64,000 nucleotides of DNA, taken from Brachybacterium sp. FME24. Its GTDB lineage: Bacteria > Actinomycetota > Actinomycetes > Actinomycetales > Dermabacteraceae. Position numbers and translations under genes: made by a program. Every line of letters starts with the position of its first letter. Position 1 is the stretch's first letter. Location: assembly GCF_014897705.1 (NCBI RefSeq), contig NZ_JABUXV010000007.1:62001-126000 (forward strand). The letters run 5' to 3'. Below the pieces are notes generated by a model that made no database searches, was not told the origin of the DNA, and saw nothing but the letters and a program-made list of their open reading frames with translations. Positions 9,075 through 18,233 of the stretch are shown one piece after another.

Positions 9075-9130
9075 AAAATGTCCCCGGAGGACCGATGCGA
9101 CGCCGCACATCGGTCCTCCGGGGACATTTT
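9075..9130. terminator. Long perfect hairpin with flanking A and T runs
   Basis: Two 23-bp arms (9075-9097 and 9108-9130) are exactly complementary around a 10-base loop. The left arm begins AAAATGTCCCC and the right arm ends GGGGACATTTT, so the hairpin is followed by T residues in either direction. It would work as a Rho-independent terminator for the permease gene. Its inner GAGGACCGAT core recurs in the hairpin at 10878. Confidence 0.8.
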
Positions 9131-9253
9131 TGTACGCGCGGGTCGTCGGGTCGCGCGGGGTCGTGCCATCGACGCAGGGGGCGGACGAGGCTAGCGTGGG
9201 TGCTGAGCGCCCTGGCGGCATCGCGAGGGTGAGCACCCACCTCAGGAGGAGTC

Positions 9254-9688
9254 ATGCCCCGCACGATCACCAGCACGGCGAACACCACGTGGCAGGGAGA
9301 CCTGCTCTCCGGAAGCGGCACCACCAGCCTGGAGACGTCCCAGCTCGCGTCCCTCCCGGTCCATTGGAAGGCACGCTCCGAGGAGTCGGGACAGGGCACC
9401 ACCTCTCCCGAGGAGCTGATCGGCGCCGCCCTCGCCACCTGCTACTCGATGGCCTTCTCGAACGGTCTCGCGGAGAACGACACCCCGCCCACCCAGGTCG
9501 ACAGCTCGGCCGCGGTCTCCTTCAACGCCGCCGAGGGCATCACCGGCATCGAGCTGACGGTCTCGGCGACCGTGCCCGGCATCGAGGATGCCGACTTCCA
9601 GCGCCTCGCGGAGGACGCCAAGGCGAACTGCCCCGTCTCGAAGGCCCTGTCAGGCGTGGATATCACGCTGAACGCCACCCTGAGCTGA
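9254..9688 (+). CDS. OsmC family peroxiredoxin
   Basis: A 144-residue OsmC/Ohr-type protein that reduces organic or lipid hydroperoxides with paired Cys residues. Both are present: one in LATCYSMAF and one in ANCPVSKAL, with the conserved PEELIGAALATCY segment between strand and helix. The alternating beta sheet (ITGIELTVSATVPG) and length match the OsmC subfamily rather than Ohr. It has an excellent ribosome site (AGGAGG, seven bases before ATG 9254). It is probably a monocistronic gene, because hairpins lie on both sides at 9075 and 9722. Confidence 0.92.
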   Translation: MPRTITSTANTTWQGDLLSGSGTTSLETSQLASLPVHWKARSEESGQGTTSPEELIGAALATCYSMAFSNGLAENDTPPTQVDSSAAVSFNAAEGITGIELTVSATVPGIEDADFQRLAEDAKANCPVSKALSGVDITLNATLS

Positions 9689-9721
9689 GCCCCACGCCTC
9701 CTCCCACGGAGCATCACTCCC

Positions 9722-9777
9722 CGATGGGCGGCTGAGGACCGGTGCCATGGCAGGCACCGGTCCTCGGCCGCCCATCG
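9722..9777. terminator. Long hairpin downstream of the OsmC gene
   Basis: Two 25-base arms (9722-9746 and 9753-9777) pair completely apart from one T-G wobble, around a six-base loop. The inner part reads GAGGACCGGTGCC and its complement. No T-run follows, but its position 34 bases after the OsmC stop suggests a transcription end or an mRNA stabiliser. Confidence 0.7.
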
Positions 9778-9855
9778 CGTGCCGAGTCGCCGACCAGGGC
9801 ACGGTGGGGCAGGCGTCAGGCGGGGCAGTCGGGCGGGAGGCGTTACGGTCGGGGC

Positions 9856-10785
9856 ATGCAGCCGATCCCTCGCCACTGGGCCACCATCCACGAGGTCGTC
9901 ACCCTGCCCGACTCCCGGGAACTCGATCTCACGATCCATGGCTCCTCGGACCTGTCTCCCGACGATGCCCGGCGTGACGCCCGCTTGCGATTCGACCGCC
10001 TCGTGGCCACGGGCGGGCCCGGGCGATGGAGCGACAGGGACCGCGAGTACTACCCGGACCGACGTCTGCCGGAGGAGCTGCTCGAGGAGATCCGCTCCCC
10101 GGACGGAGCCTTGATCGCCGCGATCACCCGTAACCGATACGGCGCCGCGGTGCTGAACACCGATGCCATGCTGATCAGCGACGTCGACCTCATCGAGCCG
10201 TCGTCACTGGACCGTGCGCAGGACCCCCGCGGCAGCTTCCTCTCACGGCTGTTCGGCAACGCCCCGGAGCCGCTGCCGGCAGCAGAAGCAGATCCCGATG
10301 CCTTCGGGTTCCAGGGCTTCCATCGCCGCGGCGATCATCATGCCGAGACACTGCGCCTGATCGACGCCTTCTGCGCGCGCCATCCGGAGCTCGGCGTGCG
10401 CACCTACCGCACCCGCAACGGCTTCCGCCTGCTGATCACCGGCAGCGGCGCCGCGCCTCGCAGCGACCGGGCGCGGGAGCTCATGGGCCAGGTGCGCAGT
10501 GACGAGCTCTACATGACCCTGTGTCGCGTCCATGACACGTACCGGGCACGCCTGACTCCGAAGCCCTGGCGGATCGAGGTGGACCGCTTCGAATCCCTCG
10601 GCACCCGCACCTCCGCCGACGACGTGCACCGCGCCTGGGTGCAGCGCTACCGGGACGCCTCTCAGGACGTCGCCGTGTGCCGCCTGCTCGCGACCACCGG
10701 GCCGGCCCCGGAGGAAGTCGAGCAGCAGATCATCGACCTGCACGATCGGGCGACCCGGCCGGAGTCCGGGCTGCGCCTGGCCTGA
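9856..10785 (+). CDS. Conserved hypothetical protein, 309 aa
   Basis: A soluble protein with no signal peptide or membrane helix. I do not recognise a named family. It has an N-terminal beta-rich segment (ATIHEVVTLPDSRELDLTIHG), a Pro/Ala-rich linker near residues 130-150 (EPLPAAEADPDAFG) and a C-terminal alpha/beta part with a His-rich start (FHRRGDHHAETLRLIDAFCARHPELGVRTYRTRNGFRLLITG). The latter resembles a primase/polymerase-like or restriction-like fold only loosely, so no function is assigned. The ATG at 9856 is preceded by GTCGGGGC and gives MQPIPRHW. It converges with actP across a strong hairpin. Confidence 0.75.
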   Translation: MQPIPRHWATIHEVVTLPDSRELDLTIHGSSDLSPDDARRDARLRFDRLVATGGPGRWSDRDREYYPDRRLPEELLEEIRSPDGALIAAITRNRYGAAVLNTDAMLISDVDLIEPSSLDRAQDPRGSFLSRLFGNAPEPLPAAEADPDAFGFQGFHRRGDHHAETLRLIDAFCARHPELGVRTYRTRNGFRLLITGSGAAPRSDRARELMGQVRSDELYMTLCRVHDTYRARLTPKPWRIEVDRFESLGTRTSADDVHRAWVQRYRDASQDVAVCRLLATTGPAPEEVEQQIIDLHDRATRPESGLRLA

Positions 10786-10820
10786 CCGCCACGGCGCCAC
10801 CCCACACCACACCACACCGC

Positions 10821-10860
10821 CCAGCCCAGCCCAGCCCAGCCCAGCCCAGCCCAGCCCAGC
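10821..10860. repeat. Eight tandem CCAGC pentamers
   Basis: Eight uninterrupted copies of the 5-bp unit CCAGC follow a short CACAC run between two convergent genes. This is a simple-sequence tract prone to slippage, with no coding content. Confidence 0.9.
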
Positions 10861-10877
10861 AGCGTGAGCCTGAGCAG

Positions 10878-10937
10878 AGTTCTGCGCCCGTGAGGACCGA
10901 TGTCCTGCGAGGGATCGGTCCTCACGGGCGCAGAACT
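10878..10937. terminator. Perfect 24-bp-arm hairpin between convergent genes
   Basis: Arms 10878-10901 and 10914-10937 are exact complements (outer AGTTCTGCGCC, inner GAGGACCGAT) around a 12-base loop. It lies between the ends of the hypothetical gene at 10785 and actP at 10997, and probably acts as a bidirectional terminator. The GAGGACCGAT core is shared with the hairpin at 9075. Confidence 0.75.
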
Positions 10938-10996
10938 GGCGAACTGGCCGAACTGGCTGAGCCCGCGCACGTACGGGCGACGGGTCGTCGGCCGGA

Positions 10997-12583
10997 TCAG
11001 TGCTCGACGGTCGCCTTCTCGGAACCGGCCCCGGTCATGGAGCGCACCTCCATCTCGGCCTGCTTGAGCTCGTTGCGCTCCGAGGAGGTCACCGAGCCGA
11101 GCCAGCCGAGGAAGAAGCCCAGCGGCACCGAGATGATCGCCGGGTTCGTCAACGGGAACCAGGCGAAGTCCGCACCCGGGATCATCGCGTTCTCGGCACC
11201 GGAGACCACCGGGGAGAACGTGATGAGGAACAGGGCGCTGAACAGGCCGCCGTAGATGCTCCAGACAGAGCCGCGGGTGTTGAACCGCTTCCAGTACAGC
11301 GAGTACAGGATCGAGGGCAGGTTCGCGCTGGCCGCGATCGCGAAGGCCAGCGAGACCAGGAACGCGACATTCTGCTCGGCGGCGAGGATGCCGCCGACGA
11401 TCGAGACCGCGCCGATCACGACGGCAGTGCGCCGGGCGACGGCGATCTCCTTCTTCGGGTCGGCGGCGCCGCGCTTGATGACGCCGTTGTAGATGTCGTG
11501 GGCGAAGGAGGCGGAGGCCGTGATCGTCAGACCGGCCACCACCGCGAGGATGGTCGCGAACGCCACCGCGGAGATGATGCCCATCAGCACCGTGCCGCCG
11601 ACGGCGTAGGCGAGCGCCGGGGCCGCGGAGTTCGAACCGCCGGGGAGTTCAGCGATCGTGTCCACGCCGACCAGGTAGACGGCCCCGAAGCCGAGCACCA
11701 AGGTGCACAGGTAGAAGAAGCCGATCAGGGCGATCGCCCAGACCACCGAGCGTCGGGCCTCCTTCGCGGTGGGGACCGTGTAGAAGCGCATCAACACGTG
11801 GGGAAGCCCGGCGGCGCCGAACACGAGCGCGATCGCGAGGGAGACGAAGCCCAGCTTGGAGGCACCCGAGGTGCCGTACTGGAGCATCGGCTCGAGGATC
11901 GCGGAGCCTTCCGGATGGGAATCAACGGCCTGGCCGAGCACCTCCGAGAGGTTGAAGTTGTTCAGGGCGAGGATCCACACGGTGGTGACGCCGACGGCGG
12001 AGATCAGCAGCACCGCCTTGATGATCTGCACCCAGGTGGTGCCCTTCATCCCGCCGATCAGCACGTAGGCGATCATCACGAAGCCCACCACGGCGATCAC
12101 GAGCGACTGGCCCACGCGGCCCTCGATCCCGATCAGCAGGGACACCAGGGCCCCGGCGCCGGCCATCTGGGCGAGCAGGTAGAAGAAGGTGACGGCGAGA
12201 GTCGAGGTCGCGGCGGCGGTGCGCACGGGGCGCTGGCGCATGCGGAAGCTGAGCACGTCGGCCATCGTGTACTTGCCGGTGTTGCGCAGCGGCTCGGCGA
12301 CCAGCAGCAGCGCCACCAGCCAGGCGACCAGGAAGCCCACGGAGTACAGCAGACCGTCGTAGCCGTAGAGGGCGACGGCGCCGACGATGCCGAGGAAAGA
12401 GGCGGCCGAGAGGTAGTCGCCGGCGATGGCGATGCCGTTCTGGCGCCCGGAGAAGCTGCGACCGCCGTGGTAGAAGTCGCTGGCCTTGGTCGTCGTCTTC
12501 GAGACCCGGATGACGACCACCAGGGTGACGACGACGAAGACCAGGAAGATCGAGATGTTCAGGACAGGATTGCCGAATTCCAT
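10997..12583 (-). CDS. actP: Cation/acetate symporter (SSS family)
   Basis: A 528-residue sodium:solute symporter of the ActP group, taking up acetate and other short monocarboxylates across the membrane. About 13 hydrophobic helices are visible. The family core is clear: DFYHGGRSFSGRQNGIAIAGDY, SAASFLGIVGAVALYGYDGL and GLPHVLMRFYTVPTAKEARRS. The ATG at 12583 overlaps the stop of the DUF485 gene upstream (TGATG), the standard yjcH-actP arrangement, so the two are translated together. Gene symbol is from family resemblance. Confidence 0.93.
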   Translation of the reverse strand: MEFGNPVLNISIFLVFVVVTLVVVIRVSKTTTKASDFYHGGRSFSGRQNGIAIAGDYLSAASFLGIVGAVALYGYDGLLYSVGFLVAWLVALLLVAEPLRNTGKYTMADVLSFRMRQRPVRTAAATSTLAVTFFYLLAQMAGAGALVSLLIGIEGRVGQSLVIAVVGFVMIAYVLIGGMKGTTWVQIIKAVLLISAVGVTTVWILALNNFNLSEVLGQAVDSHPEGSAILEPMLQYGTSGASKLGFVSLAIALVFGAAGLPHVLMRFYTVPTAKEARRSVVWAIALIGFFYLCTLVLGFGAVYLVGVDTIAELPGGSNSAAPALAYAVGGTVLMGIISAVAFATILAVVAGLTITASASFAHDIYNGVIKRGAADPKKEIAVARRTAVVIGAVSIVGGILAAEQNVAFLVSLAFAIAASANLPSILYSLYWKRFNTRGSVWSIYGGLFSALFLITFSPVVSGAENAMIPGADFAWFPLTNPAIISVPLGFFLGWLGSVTSSERNELKQAEMEVRSMTGAGSEKATVEH

Positions 12584-12954
12584 CAGTTGACCCCCTCGAG
12601 CTCTTCGCGGATCCGGGTGGAGACCGGGTCCAGGGACTTGTTCGCGTGGCGGATGTACAGCCACGTGATCAGGAAGGTCATGAGGAACTGGCTGAACCCG
12701 AGGATGATCCCGATGTTCAGCAGGCCCAGCACCTGGATCGACATGAAGCCCTCGGCGTAGGTCGACAGCAGCACGTAGGCCAGGTACCAGACCAGGAACG
12801 CGACGGTCATCGGGATCGCGAAGCCGCGGAAACTGCGGCGCAGGCCGGCGAACTCCTCGGACTGCTGGACCGCGAGGAACTGCTCGGGCGAGGGGGCTTG
12901 CGGGTCGACGGGATCCGGGGCGGGTCCGGAGGATCCCTGGGGAGGGGAGGTCAC
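12583..12954 (-). CDS. DUF485 membrane protein, partner of ActP
   Basis: A protein of about 123 residues with a Pro-rich N-terminal tail and two transmembrane helices (FAIPMTVAFLVWYLAYVLL and LLNIGIILGFSQFLMTFLITWLY). DUF485 (YjcH-like) proteins are encoded immediately before the acetate symporter in many bacteria and are thought to assist it. Two GTG starts are possible. GTG 12954 lies eight bases after a good AAGGAG site, whereas GTG 12960 lies only two bases after it, so 12954 is preferred. Confidence 0.9.
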   Translation of the reverse strand: MTSPPQGSSGPAPDPVDPQAPSPEQFLAVQQSEEFAGLRRSFRGFAIPMTVAFLVWYLAYVLLSTYAEGFMSIQVLGLLNIGIILGFSQFLMTFLITWLYIRHANKSLDPVSTRIREELEGVN

Positions 12955-13151
12955 GGGCACAACTCCTTCGTTCTGCTCTCACGGCCCCGGCACGGGGGAA
13001 ACCCGGGGCTCCAGGAGACCGTAGCAGTCGTGATGGCTGTCACGTCGTCACGTGGGCGTGGGTGCGGGCACGGGGTGAGAACGACGGGGACCTGCATCTC
13101 GAGGACGAAAGCCTCTGGTGGCCCGCAGTCGAGCGCCCTAGGTTCCCCTGC

Positions 13152-13757
13152 ATGGGACAACGCTCCGCACTGCATGCACGAATGGGCACGATCTACCGAC
13201 GCCGGGCGCTCTCGCGCCGACTCAGCGATCCGCGGGCGATCGCCGCCCGGGCCTGGCAGTTGATCGCGAAGAAGTCGTACTGCTTGGTGGTGACCTCCGG
13301 GGAGGAGGGGCCCTCGGCGCGCGTCGTGGCCCCGTTGCGGCCCAGGCCCGGCGGCGAGATCTGGCTCGGCACCGATCCCCGCAGCCGCAAGGTCGAGCAG
13401 ATCACCCGTACTGGACGCTGCCTGCTCGTCTACGAGGACGATCGCCGCCGCGCCTGCGTGACCCTCGAATGCGATGCCCGCATCGCCGATCCCACGGAGC
13501 GCGCGCGGTTCCCCGGGTTCTGGCGAGCGTTCTGGCCCGACGGGCCCGGTCCGGACTTCGTGAACATCGTCTGCACACCCACCGCGATGGAGGTCTGGGA
13601 CGGGCTGGCGGTGATCGCCCCCGAGCCCTTCGGCCGGCGCACGGCCCGGCTGGAGCGAGTGCCGGGCGCGCCCTGGAGGCAGGTCGAATCCCGCGCCGCC
13701 GGGCACCCGGGCGCCCGGTCTGCCGCCGGGGACGTCCTGGGCGCGGGCGACCTCTGA
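13152..13757 (+). CDS. Pyridoxamine 5'-phosphate oxidase-like (FMN-binding split barrel) protein
   Basis: A 201-residue protein of the PPOX/general-stress FMN-binding group. The split-barrel core is visible: YCLVVTSGEEGPSARVVAPLRPRPGGEIWLGTDPRSRKVEQI, then RCLLVYEDDRRRACVTLECDARIAD. Such proteins bind FMN or F420 and reduce small substrates; which cofactor is used here is not evident. The Arg-rich N-terminal extension (YRRRALSRRLSDPRAIAARAW) is unusual. A second possible ATG lies at 13182. The UvrA-like gene starts 23 bases downstream on the same strand, which may reflect co-transcription. Confidence 0.75.
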   Translation: MGQRSALHARMGTIYRRRALSRRLSDPRAIAARAWQLIAKKSYCLVVTSGEEGPSARVVAPLRPRPGGEIWLGTDPRSRKVEQITRTGRCLLVYEDDRRRACVTLECDARIADPTERARFPGFWRAFWPDGPGPDFVNIVCTPTAMEVWDGLAVIAPEPFGRRTARLERVPGAPWRQVESRAAGHPGARSAAGDVLGAGDL

Positions 13758-13780
13758 GGGGCGCTTGCTACGTTGACGTC

Positions 13781-16345
13781 ATGGACTCCCCCGACCTCTT
13801 CCTGACCGGCGCCGACGACGGCTACGTGCACGTCCGCGGCGCCGGTCTGCACAACCTGCGGAACGTGGACGTCGATCTGCCACGCGGCCGGCTCGTCGCG
13901 TTCACCGGCATCTCCGGCTCCGGGAAGTCCTCCCTCGCCTTCGGGACCATCCACGGCGAGTCCCAGCGCCGCTACCTCGAGTCCGTCGCCCCTTTCGCCC
14001 GGCGCCTGATCGGCAGCGCCGTGGACCCGCGGGTGGACGCGGTGACCGGGATGCCGCCGACGGTCGCCCTCGAGCAGCGCACCACCGTCGGCGGCGCCCG
14101 CTCGACCGTCGGCACCACCACGAACCTCTCCAACTCGATCCGCCTGCTGTACTCGCGCTCCGGCGACCATCCGCCCGACGTGCTCGAGCAGGAATCCTCC
14201 CTCCACGGCGGCCGCCTGACCTCGGACTTCTTCTCCCCGAACACGCCCGACGGCGCCTGCCCCCGCTGCCACGGCGCCGGTGTTCTGCGCGAACCGGTGG
14301 AGTCCTCGATGGTGCCGGACCCCTCGCTGTCCATCGAGGACGGCGCGGTCGCCGCCTGGCCCGGCGCCTGGCTGGGCAAGAACTTCCGGGACATCCTCGC
14401 CACCCTCGGCATCGACACCCATCGTCCCTGGCGCGATCTGCCGGAGGAGACCCGCGTGTGGATCCTGCACACCGATGAGCAGCCGGTCGTCACCGTCCAC
14501 CCGCATCGCGACCCCCATCAGGCCCAGGGTTCCTATCGCGGGCAGTGGCGCAGCGTCGAGAAGTATCTGCGCGATGCGGTCTCCACGGCGAAGGCCGAGT
14601 CCTCCCGGCGTCGCGCGCTCACGCACTTCGCCGTCGGCACCTGCCCACTGTGCGACGGGCATCGCCTGGGGCCCGACGCGCTGCGCGTCACCTACCTCGG
14701 CCTGCCGATCTGGCAGCTGACCGCGATGCCCCTGGACGATCTGCTGGCTCAGCTGACAGAGCGCTCCGACGCGCTGCCCGCCACGGAGAGCTCGCCGGAG
14801 GACGAGGCCGAGCGGATCCTGCTGCCCACTGTGCTGCCGGTGCTGCGCACCATCGTCGGCCTCGGCCTCGGTCACCTCGCCCTGGACCGACCCGCCCGCA
14901 CTCTGTCCACCGGCGAGCTGCAGCGCCTGCGCCTGGCATCACAGCTGCGCTCGGGACTGTTCGGCGTCGCCTACGTGCTCGACGAGCCGTCGGCCGGACT
15001 GCATCCGAGCGAGAAGGGCGTGCTGCGGCACCTGCTGGACACCTTCCTCGCCGAGGGGAACTCGGTGCTGCTGGTCGAGCACGACATGACGATGGTGGCC
15101 GATGCGGACTGGATCCTCGACGTCGGCCCCGGCGCGGGCACCGACGGCGGCGACGTGCTGTACTCGGGCGTCGCCGAGGGTCTCAGCGAGGCGAAGGACT
15201 CGGTCACCGCCCGCTACCTGACCCCCGGCCTCCTCACCCTGAAGAGCGCGGACGAGGCACGCGCGCCACGCGGCCTGCTCGAGATCGACGCTCTGACGGC
15301 CCGCACTCTTCGGGACGTCGACCTGCGCCTTCCGCTCGGCGCCTTCACCGCGGTCACCGGCGTCTCCGGCGCGGGCAAGAGCACCCTGGTCACCCACGCG
15401 CTCGGCACGGTGCTCGGCGAGCATGTGCGCACCACGGTGGCCGATGATCCGGATCCGGCGGCCGACGGGGAGCCCGAGCTCTCCCCCGCCGGGCTCGACG
15501 GCATCCTCGACGATCAGGTGCGGTACGCCGCGGTGCGCGGCGCCGAGGGCATCGACCGTCTCGTGCACATCACGCAGAAGCCGATCGGCCGCACCCCGCG
15601 CTCGTGCCTGGCGACCTACACGGGGCTGTTCGACCGGGTGCGGCGGCTGTTCGCCGATACTTCGGAGGCCGGTCGGCGCGGGTGGGGCGTGGGCCGCTTC
15701 TCCTACAACGTCGCCGAGGGCCGCTGCCCCGAATGCAGCGGCACCGGCCACATCGAGGTCGAGCTGGTCTTCCTGCCCGGTTCGTACGCGACGTGCCCGC
15801 GCTGCCGCGGCACCCGGTACAACCCGGAGACCCTCGAGGTGCGCTGGGAGGGCCTGACCATCGCCGAGGTGCTGGATCTGAGCGTCGCCCGTGCCCGCGG
15901 CGTGTTCGCCGAGGACCCTCGGATCTCCCGGGCGCTGGACGCGCTGGTGGCGATCGGGCTCGGGTACCTCACGCTGGGACAGCCCGCCACCGAGCTCTCC
16001 GGCGGCGAGGCGCAGCGGATCAAACTGGCCTCCGAGCTGCAGCGGACCGTGCGCGGACACAGCATGTACCTGCTGGACGAACCGACCTCAGGGCTCCACC
16101 CGGCCGACGTGGACCTGCTGGCCATCGAGCTGAACCGGCTCGTGGACGCCGGCCAGAGCGTGGTCGTCGTCGAGCACGACCAGCGCGTGATCGCGCAGTG
16201 CGATCACGTGATCGACATGGGCCCGGGCGCCGGCGACAAGGGCGGGCGGATCGTGGCCCAGGGCGCCCCGGCGCAGATCGCCGCGGAGCCCGGCAGCGTG
16301 ACCGGCGCCGAGCTGAACCGTGCAGCCCGCGGCGAACGACACTGA
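13781..16345 (+). CDS. UvrA-like ABC ATPase (class II UvrA paralogue)
   Basis: An 854-residue protein with two ABC ATPase halves and UvrA-type zinc modules. The first half has Walker A GISGSGKSS and a CPRCHGAG module; the second has Walker A GVSGAGKST, the zinc ligands CPECSGTG/CPRCRGTR, signature LSGGEAQRIKLASEL and Walker B MYLLDEPTSGLHP. Length is below the about 950 residues of housekeeping UvrA, fitting the shorter class that lacks the UvrB-binding insertion and is often linked to resistance against DNA-binding drugs. It should act on DNA in the cytoplasm. ATG 13781 gives MDSPDLFLTGADDGYVHVRGA. Confidence 0.9.
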   Translation: MDSPDLFLTGADDGYVHVRGAGLHNLRNVDVDLPRGRLVAFTGISGSGKSSLAFGTIHGESQRRYLESVAPFARRLIGSAVDPRVDAVTGMPPTVALEQRTTVGGARSTVGTTTNLSNSIRLLYSRSGDHPPDVLEQESSLHGGRLTSDFFSPNTPDGACPRCHGAGVLREPVESSMVPDPSLSIEDGAVAAWPGAWLGKNFRDILATLGIDTHRPWRDLPEETRVWILHTDEQPVVTVHPHRDPHQAQGSYRGQWRSVEKYLRDAVSTAKAESSRRRALTHFAVGTCPLCDGHRLGPDALRVTYLGLPIWQLTAMPLDDLLAQLTERSDALPATESSPEDEAERILLPTVLPVLRTIVGLGLGHLALDRPARTLSTGELQRLRLASQLRSGLFGVAYVLDEPSAGLHPSEKGVLRHLLDTFLAEGNSVLLVEHDMTMVADADWILDVGPGAGTDGGDVLYSGVAEGLSEAKDSVTARYLTPGLLTLKSADEARAPRGLLEIDALTARTLRDVDLRLPLGAFTAVTGVSGAGKSTLVTHALGTVLGEHVRTTVADDPDPAADGEPELSPAGLDGILDDQVRYAAVRGAEGIDRLVHITQKPIGRTPRSCLATYTGLFDRVRRLFADTSEAGRRGWGVGRFSYNVAEGRCPECSGTGHIEVELVFLPGSYATCPRCRGTRYNPETLEVRWEGLTIAEVLDLSVARARGVFAEDPRISRALDALVAIGLGYLTLGQPATELSGGEAQRIKLASELQRTVRGHSMYLLDEPTSGLHPADVDLLAIELNRLVDAGQSVVVVEHDQRVIAQCDHVIDMGPGAGDKGGRIVAQGAPAQIAAEPGSVTGAELNRAARGERH

Positions 16346-16515
16346 GCCGTTCGCCGAACTGACCTGCGCGTCGACCCGGGCACCGGCTCGGGCCAGCCAG
16401 CGGCAGGGAAACCGAGGGGCTTCACCTGGGGTCATCGCGAGGTCGTGCTTCGTCTGTCACACCCCTCTGATGGACTGGGACCGACGATCAGAGCCGACGT
16501 CGGTTGGAGACCGCG

Positions 16516-18135
16516 ATGACCCACATCCCACCACCCCCGAGACCTCCCGAGGGTGTCCCCCTCGCCCCACTCACGCGCCCCGATGCCGAGTCGCTCGGCG
16601 AACGCGTTCAGCAGCAGGCCGCGGTGATCGCCGAGGCCACGTGCGAGCTGCTGCTGATGGTCGGGGACTTCGATGCCCGCAACGGGGTGGGCTGGTTCGT
16701 CGGCCTGAAGTCGACCGCGCACTGGCTGGCCTGGTCCTGCTCGATGTCACCCGGCACCGCCCGCGAGCACGTCCGGGTGGCCCGGGCGCTGCCGTCGATG
16801 CCGGCCGCTGTGACCGAATTCCGCGCCGGGCGCCTGTCCTACTCGAAGGTCCGCGAGATCACCCGGGTCGCCGATCGGGTCGACGAGACCCTCCTCGTCG
16901 AGCTCGCCCGCTCGATGACGGCCTCGCAGCTGGCCCGCACCATCTCCTCGTTCCGCGCGGTCGATGGCAGCAGGCTCGGCCAGGACGCCGTACGTCAAGC
17001 CCGCTGGCAGGTTCGCGACGACGGCATGATCGAGATCCGCGCGGTGCTCCCCGCCGAGATGGGTGCCGAGGTGATCACCGCGCTCGATCTCGCCCTGGAT
17101 CGCGATGGCACCGACCCCGAGGAGGTGGATCCCGCGTACGCCGATCCCTCGCAGGCAGATCCGCTCCAGGAGAACGACGCCACCGAGCGCGCCGCCCAGA
17201 TCACTTCCACCCCGACCTTCGAGCAGCGCAAGGCCGACGCCCTGGTGAGCATCGCGCGCACCTTCCTCGACACGGAGCCGGATGATCGCTCAGGCGAGGA
17301 CCGCCACCTGGTGATCGTTCAGGTCAGCGCCGAAGCGCTCGTCGACGACGTTCCCGCGGGAACGCCTTTGCCCTCGGCAGCTACGGCCGATACCTCCCTC
17401 GCCCCGACGGCTCGGAGCATCGAGGAATCTTCGGGCACGACTCCTCCTCCCACCGTCGTCCCCCGGGCACTTCCAGCTGCTCCGGCCGCTCCCGACGTTC
17501 CCGCGGGAACGCCCGACCGCTGCGGAGTGCTCGGGATGGGCCCACTGGAGGTACGCACCGCCGAGCGCCTGGTTTGCACCGGCAAGGTCGCGATCACGAT
17601 CACCGACGCCGGGGGCGAGATCCTCCACCTGGGCAGGTCACGACGGCTGGCTTCGCGGGCTCAGCGCCGCGCCCTGCGCCTGCGCGACACCACCTGCGCC
17701 TTCCCGGGCTGCCACCAGTCCCAGCATCTCGATGCCCACCACACCGTCCCCTGGTCGGAGGGAGGCCCCACCGACATCGAAGGACTCGCCCTGCTGTGCC
17801 GTCGCCACCACGTGATGGTCCACGAGGGCGGTCTACGACTGGTCCTCGACGCCACCTCCACGACTCCGCTGCGGCGTCGCTTCGAAGTGGTCGACTCCGA
17901 CGGACGGCCCGTCCAGGCACGATGGCCTGCCATGCTCGAACATCTCTCGATCCGCAGCAGCACCAGCATCAGCACGGCAGACGACGGCACCACCGGATCC
18001 AGCGATTCAACCGGCTCCGCGCCGCCGCCCAAGGCCGACCCTGAGCGGATCGCCGCGACCACCGGGGGCGCCGGCTTCCGGCTCGCGGACTGCGTGGACG
18101 CCCTCTGCCAGAGCGTCGTGGAGCTGGCCGCCTGA
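16516..18135 (+). CDS. DUF222 and HNH endonuclease domain protein
   Basis: A 539-residue actinobacterial protein with an N-terminal DUF222 helical domain (residues about 10-290), a low-complexity Pro/Ala/Ser/Thr linker, and a C-terminal HNH nuclease domain. The HNH core is intact: CAFPGCHQSQHLDAHHTVPW, GGPTDIEGLALLCRRHHVMVHEG, with the zinc Cys pair and the HH and HH/N positions. Such genes are often multicopy and associated with mobile or repetitive regions, but their role is unknown. Two identical palindromes within the linker (17349 and 17496) encode a repeated DVPAGTP. ATG 16516 is preferred over TTG 16504. Confidence 0.9.
   Translation: MTHIPPPPRPPEGVPLAPLTRPDAESLGERVQQQAAVIAEATCELLLMVGDFDARNGVGWFVGLKSTAHWLAWSCSMSPGTAREHVRVARALPSMPAAVTEFRAGRLSYSKVREITRVADRVDETLLVELARSMTASQLARTISSFRAVDGSRLGQDAVRQARWQVRDDGMIEIRAVLPAEMGAEVITALDLALDRDGTDPEEVDPAYADPSQADPLQENDATERAAQITSTPTFEQRKADALVSIARTFLDTEPDDRSGEDRHLVIVQVSAEALVDDVPAGTPLPSAATADTSLAPTARSIEESSGTTPPPTVVPRALPAAPAAPDVPAGTPDRCGVLGMGPLEVRTAERLVCTGKVAITITDAGGEILHLGRSRRLASRAQRRALRLRDTTCAFPGCHQSQHLDAHHTVPWSEGGPTDIEGLALLCRRHHVMVHEGGLRLVLDATSTTPLRRRFEVVDSDGRPVQARWPAMLEHLSIRSSTSISTADDGTTGSSDSTGSAPPPKADPERIAATTGGAGFRLADCVDALCQSVVELAA
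17349..17511. repeat. Two identical 16-bp palindromes 147 bp apart inside the DUF222 gene
   Basis: CGTTCCCGCGGGAACG occurs at 17349-17364 and again at 17496-17511, each a perfect palindrome within the codons for DVPAGTP. The spacing of 147 bases is a multiple of three, so recombination between the copies would remove 49 codons in frame. Confidence 0.85.
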
Positions 18136-18233
18136 CGTGCGCGGATGAATCGCCCGCGCGGCGTGAGCGGAGAGCCGCCTCGCCTCGCGATCATCGCGAC
18201 GTTGCACCCCGTCTTGTCAGTGACGCCGATGCT

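Noticed and set aside
6979-9438. An 819-codon open frame on the complement strand across the permease gene
   Set aside because: It is antisense to a clear NCS2-OHCU gene and consists of Asp/Gly/Arg/His-rich low-complexity sequence, as expected of the antisense frame of a GC-rich gene.
10804-10860. Tandem CCAGC and CACAC tracts as a possible CRISPR array
   Set aside because: Units are only five bases with no spacers; this is simple-sequence DNA.
13781-16345. The UvrA-like gene as the housekeeping uvrA
   Set aside because: It is about 100 residues shorter than usual UvrA and has no uvrB or uvrC nearby, which suits the class II paralogue better.
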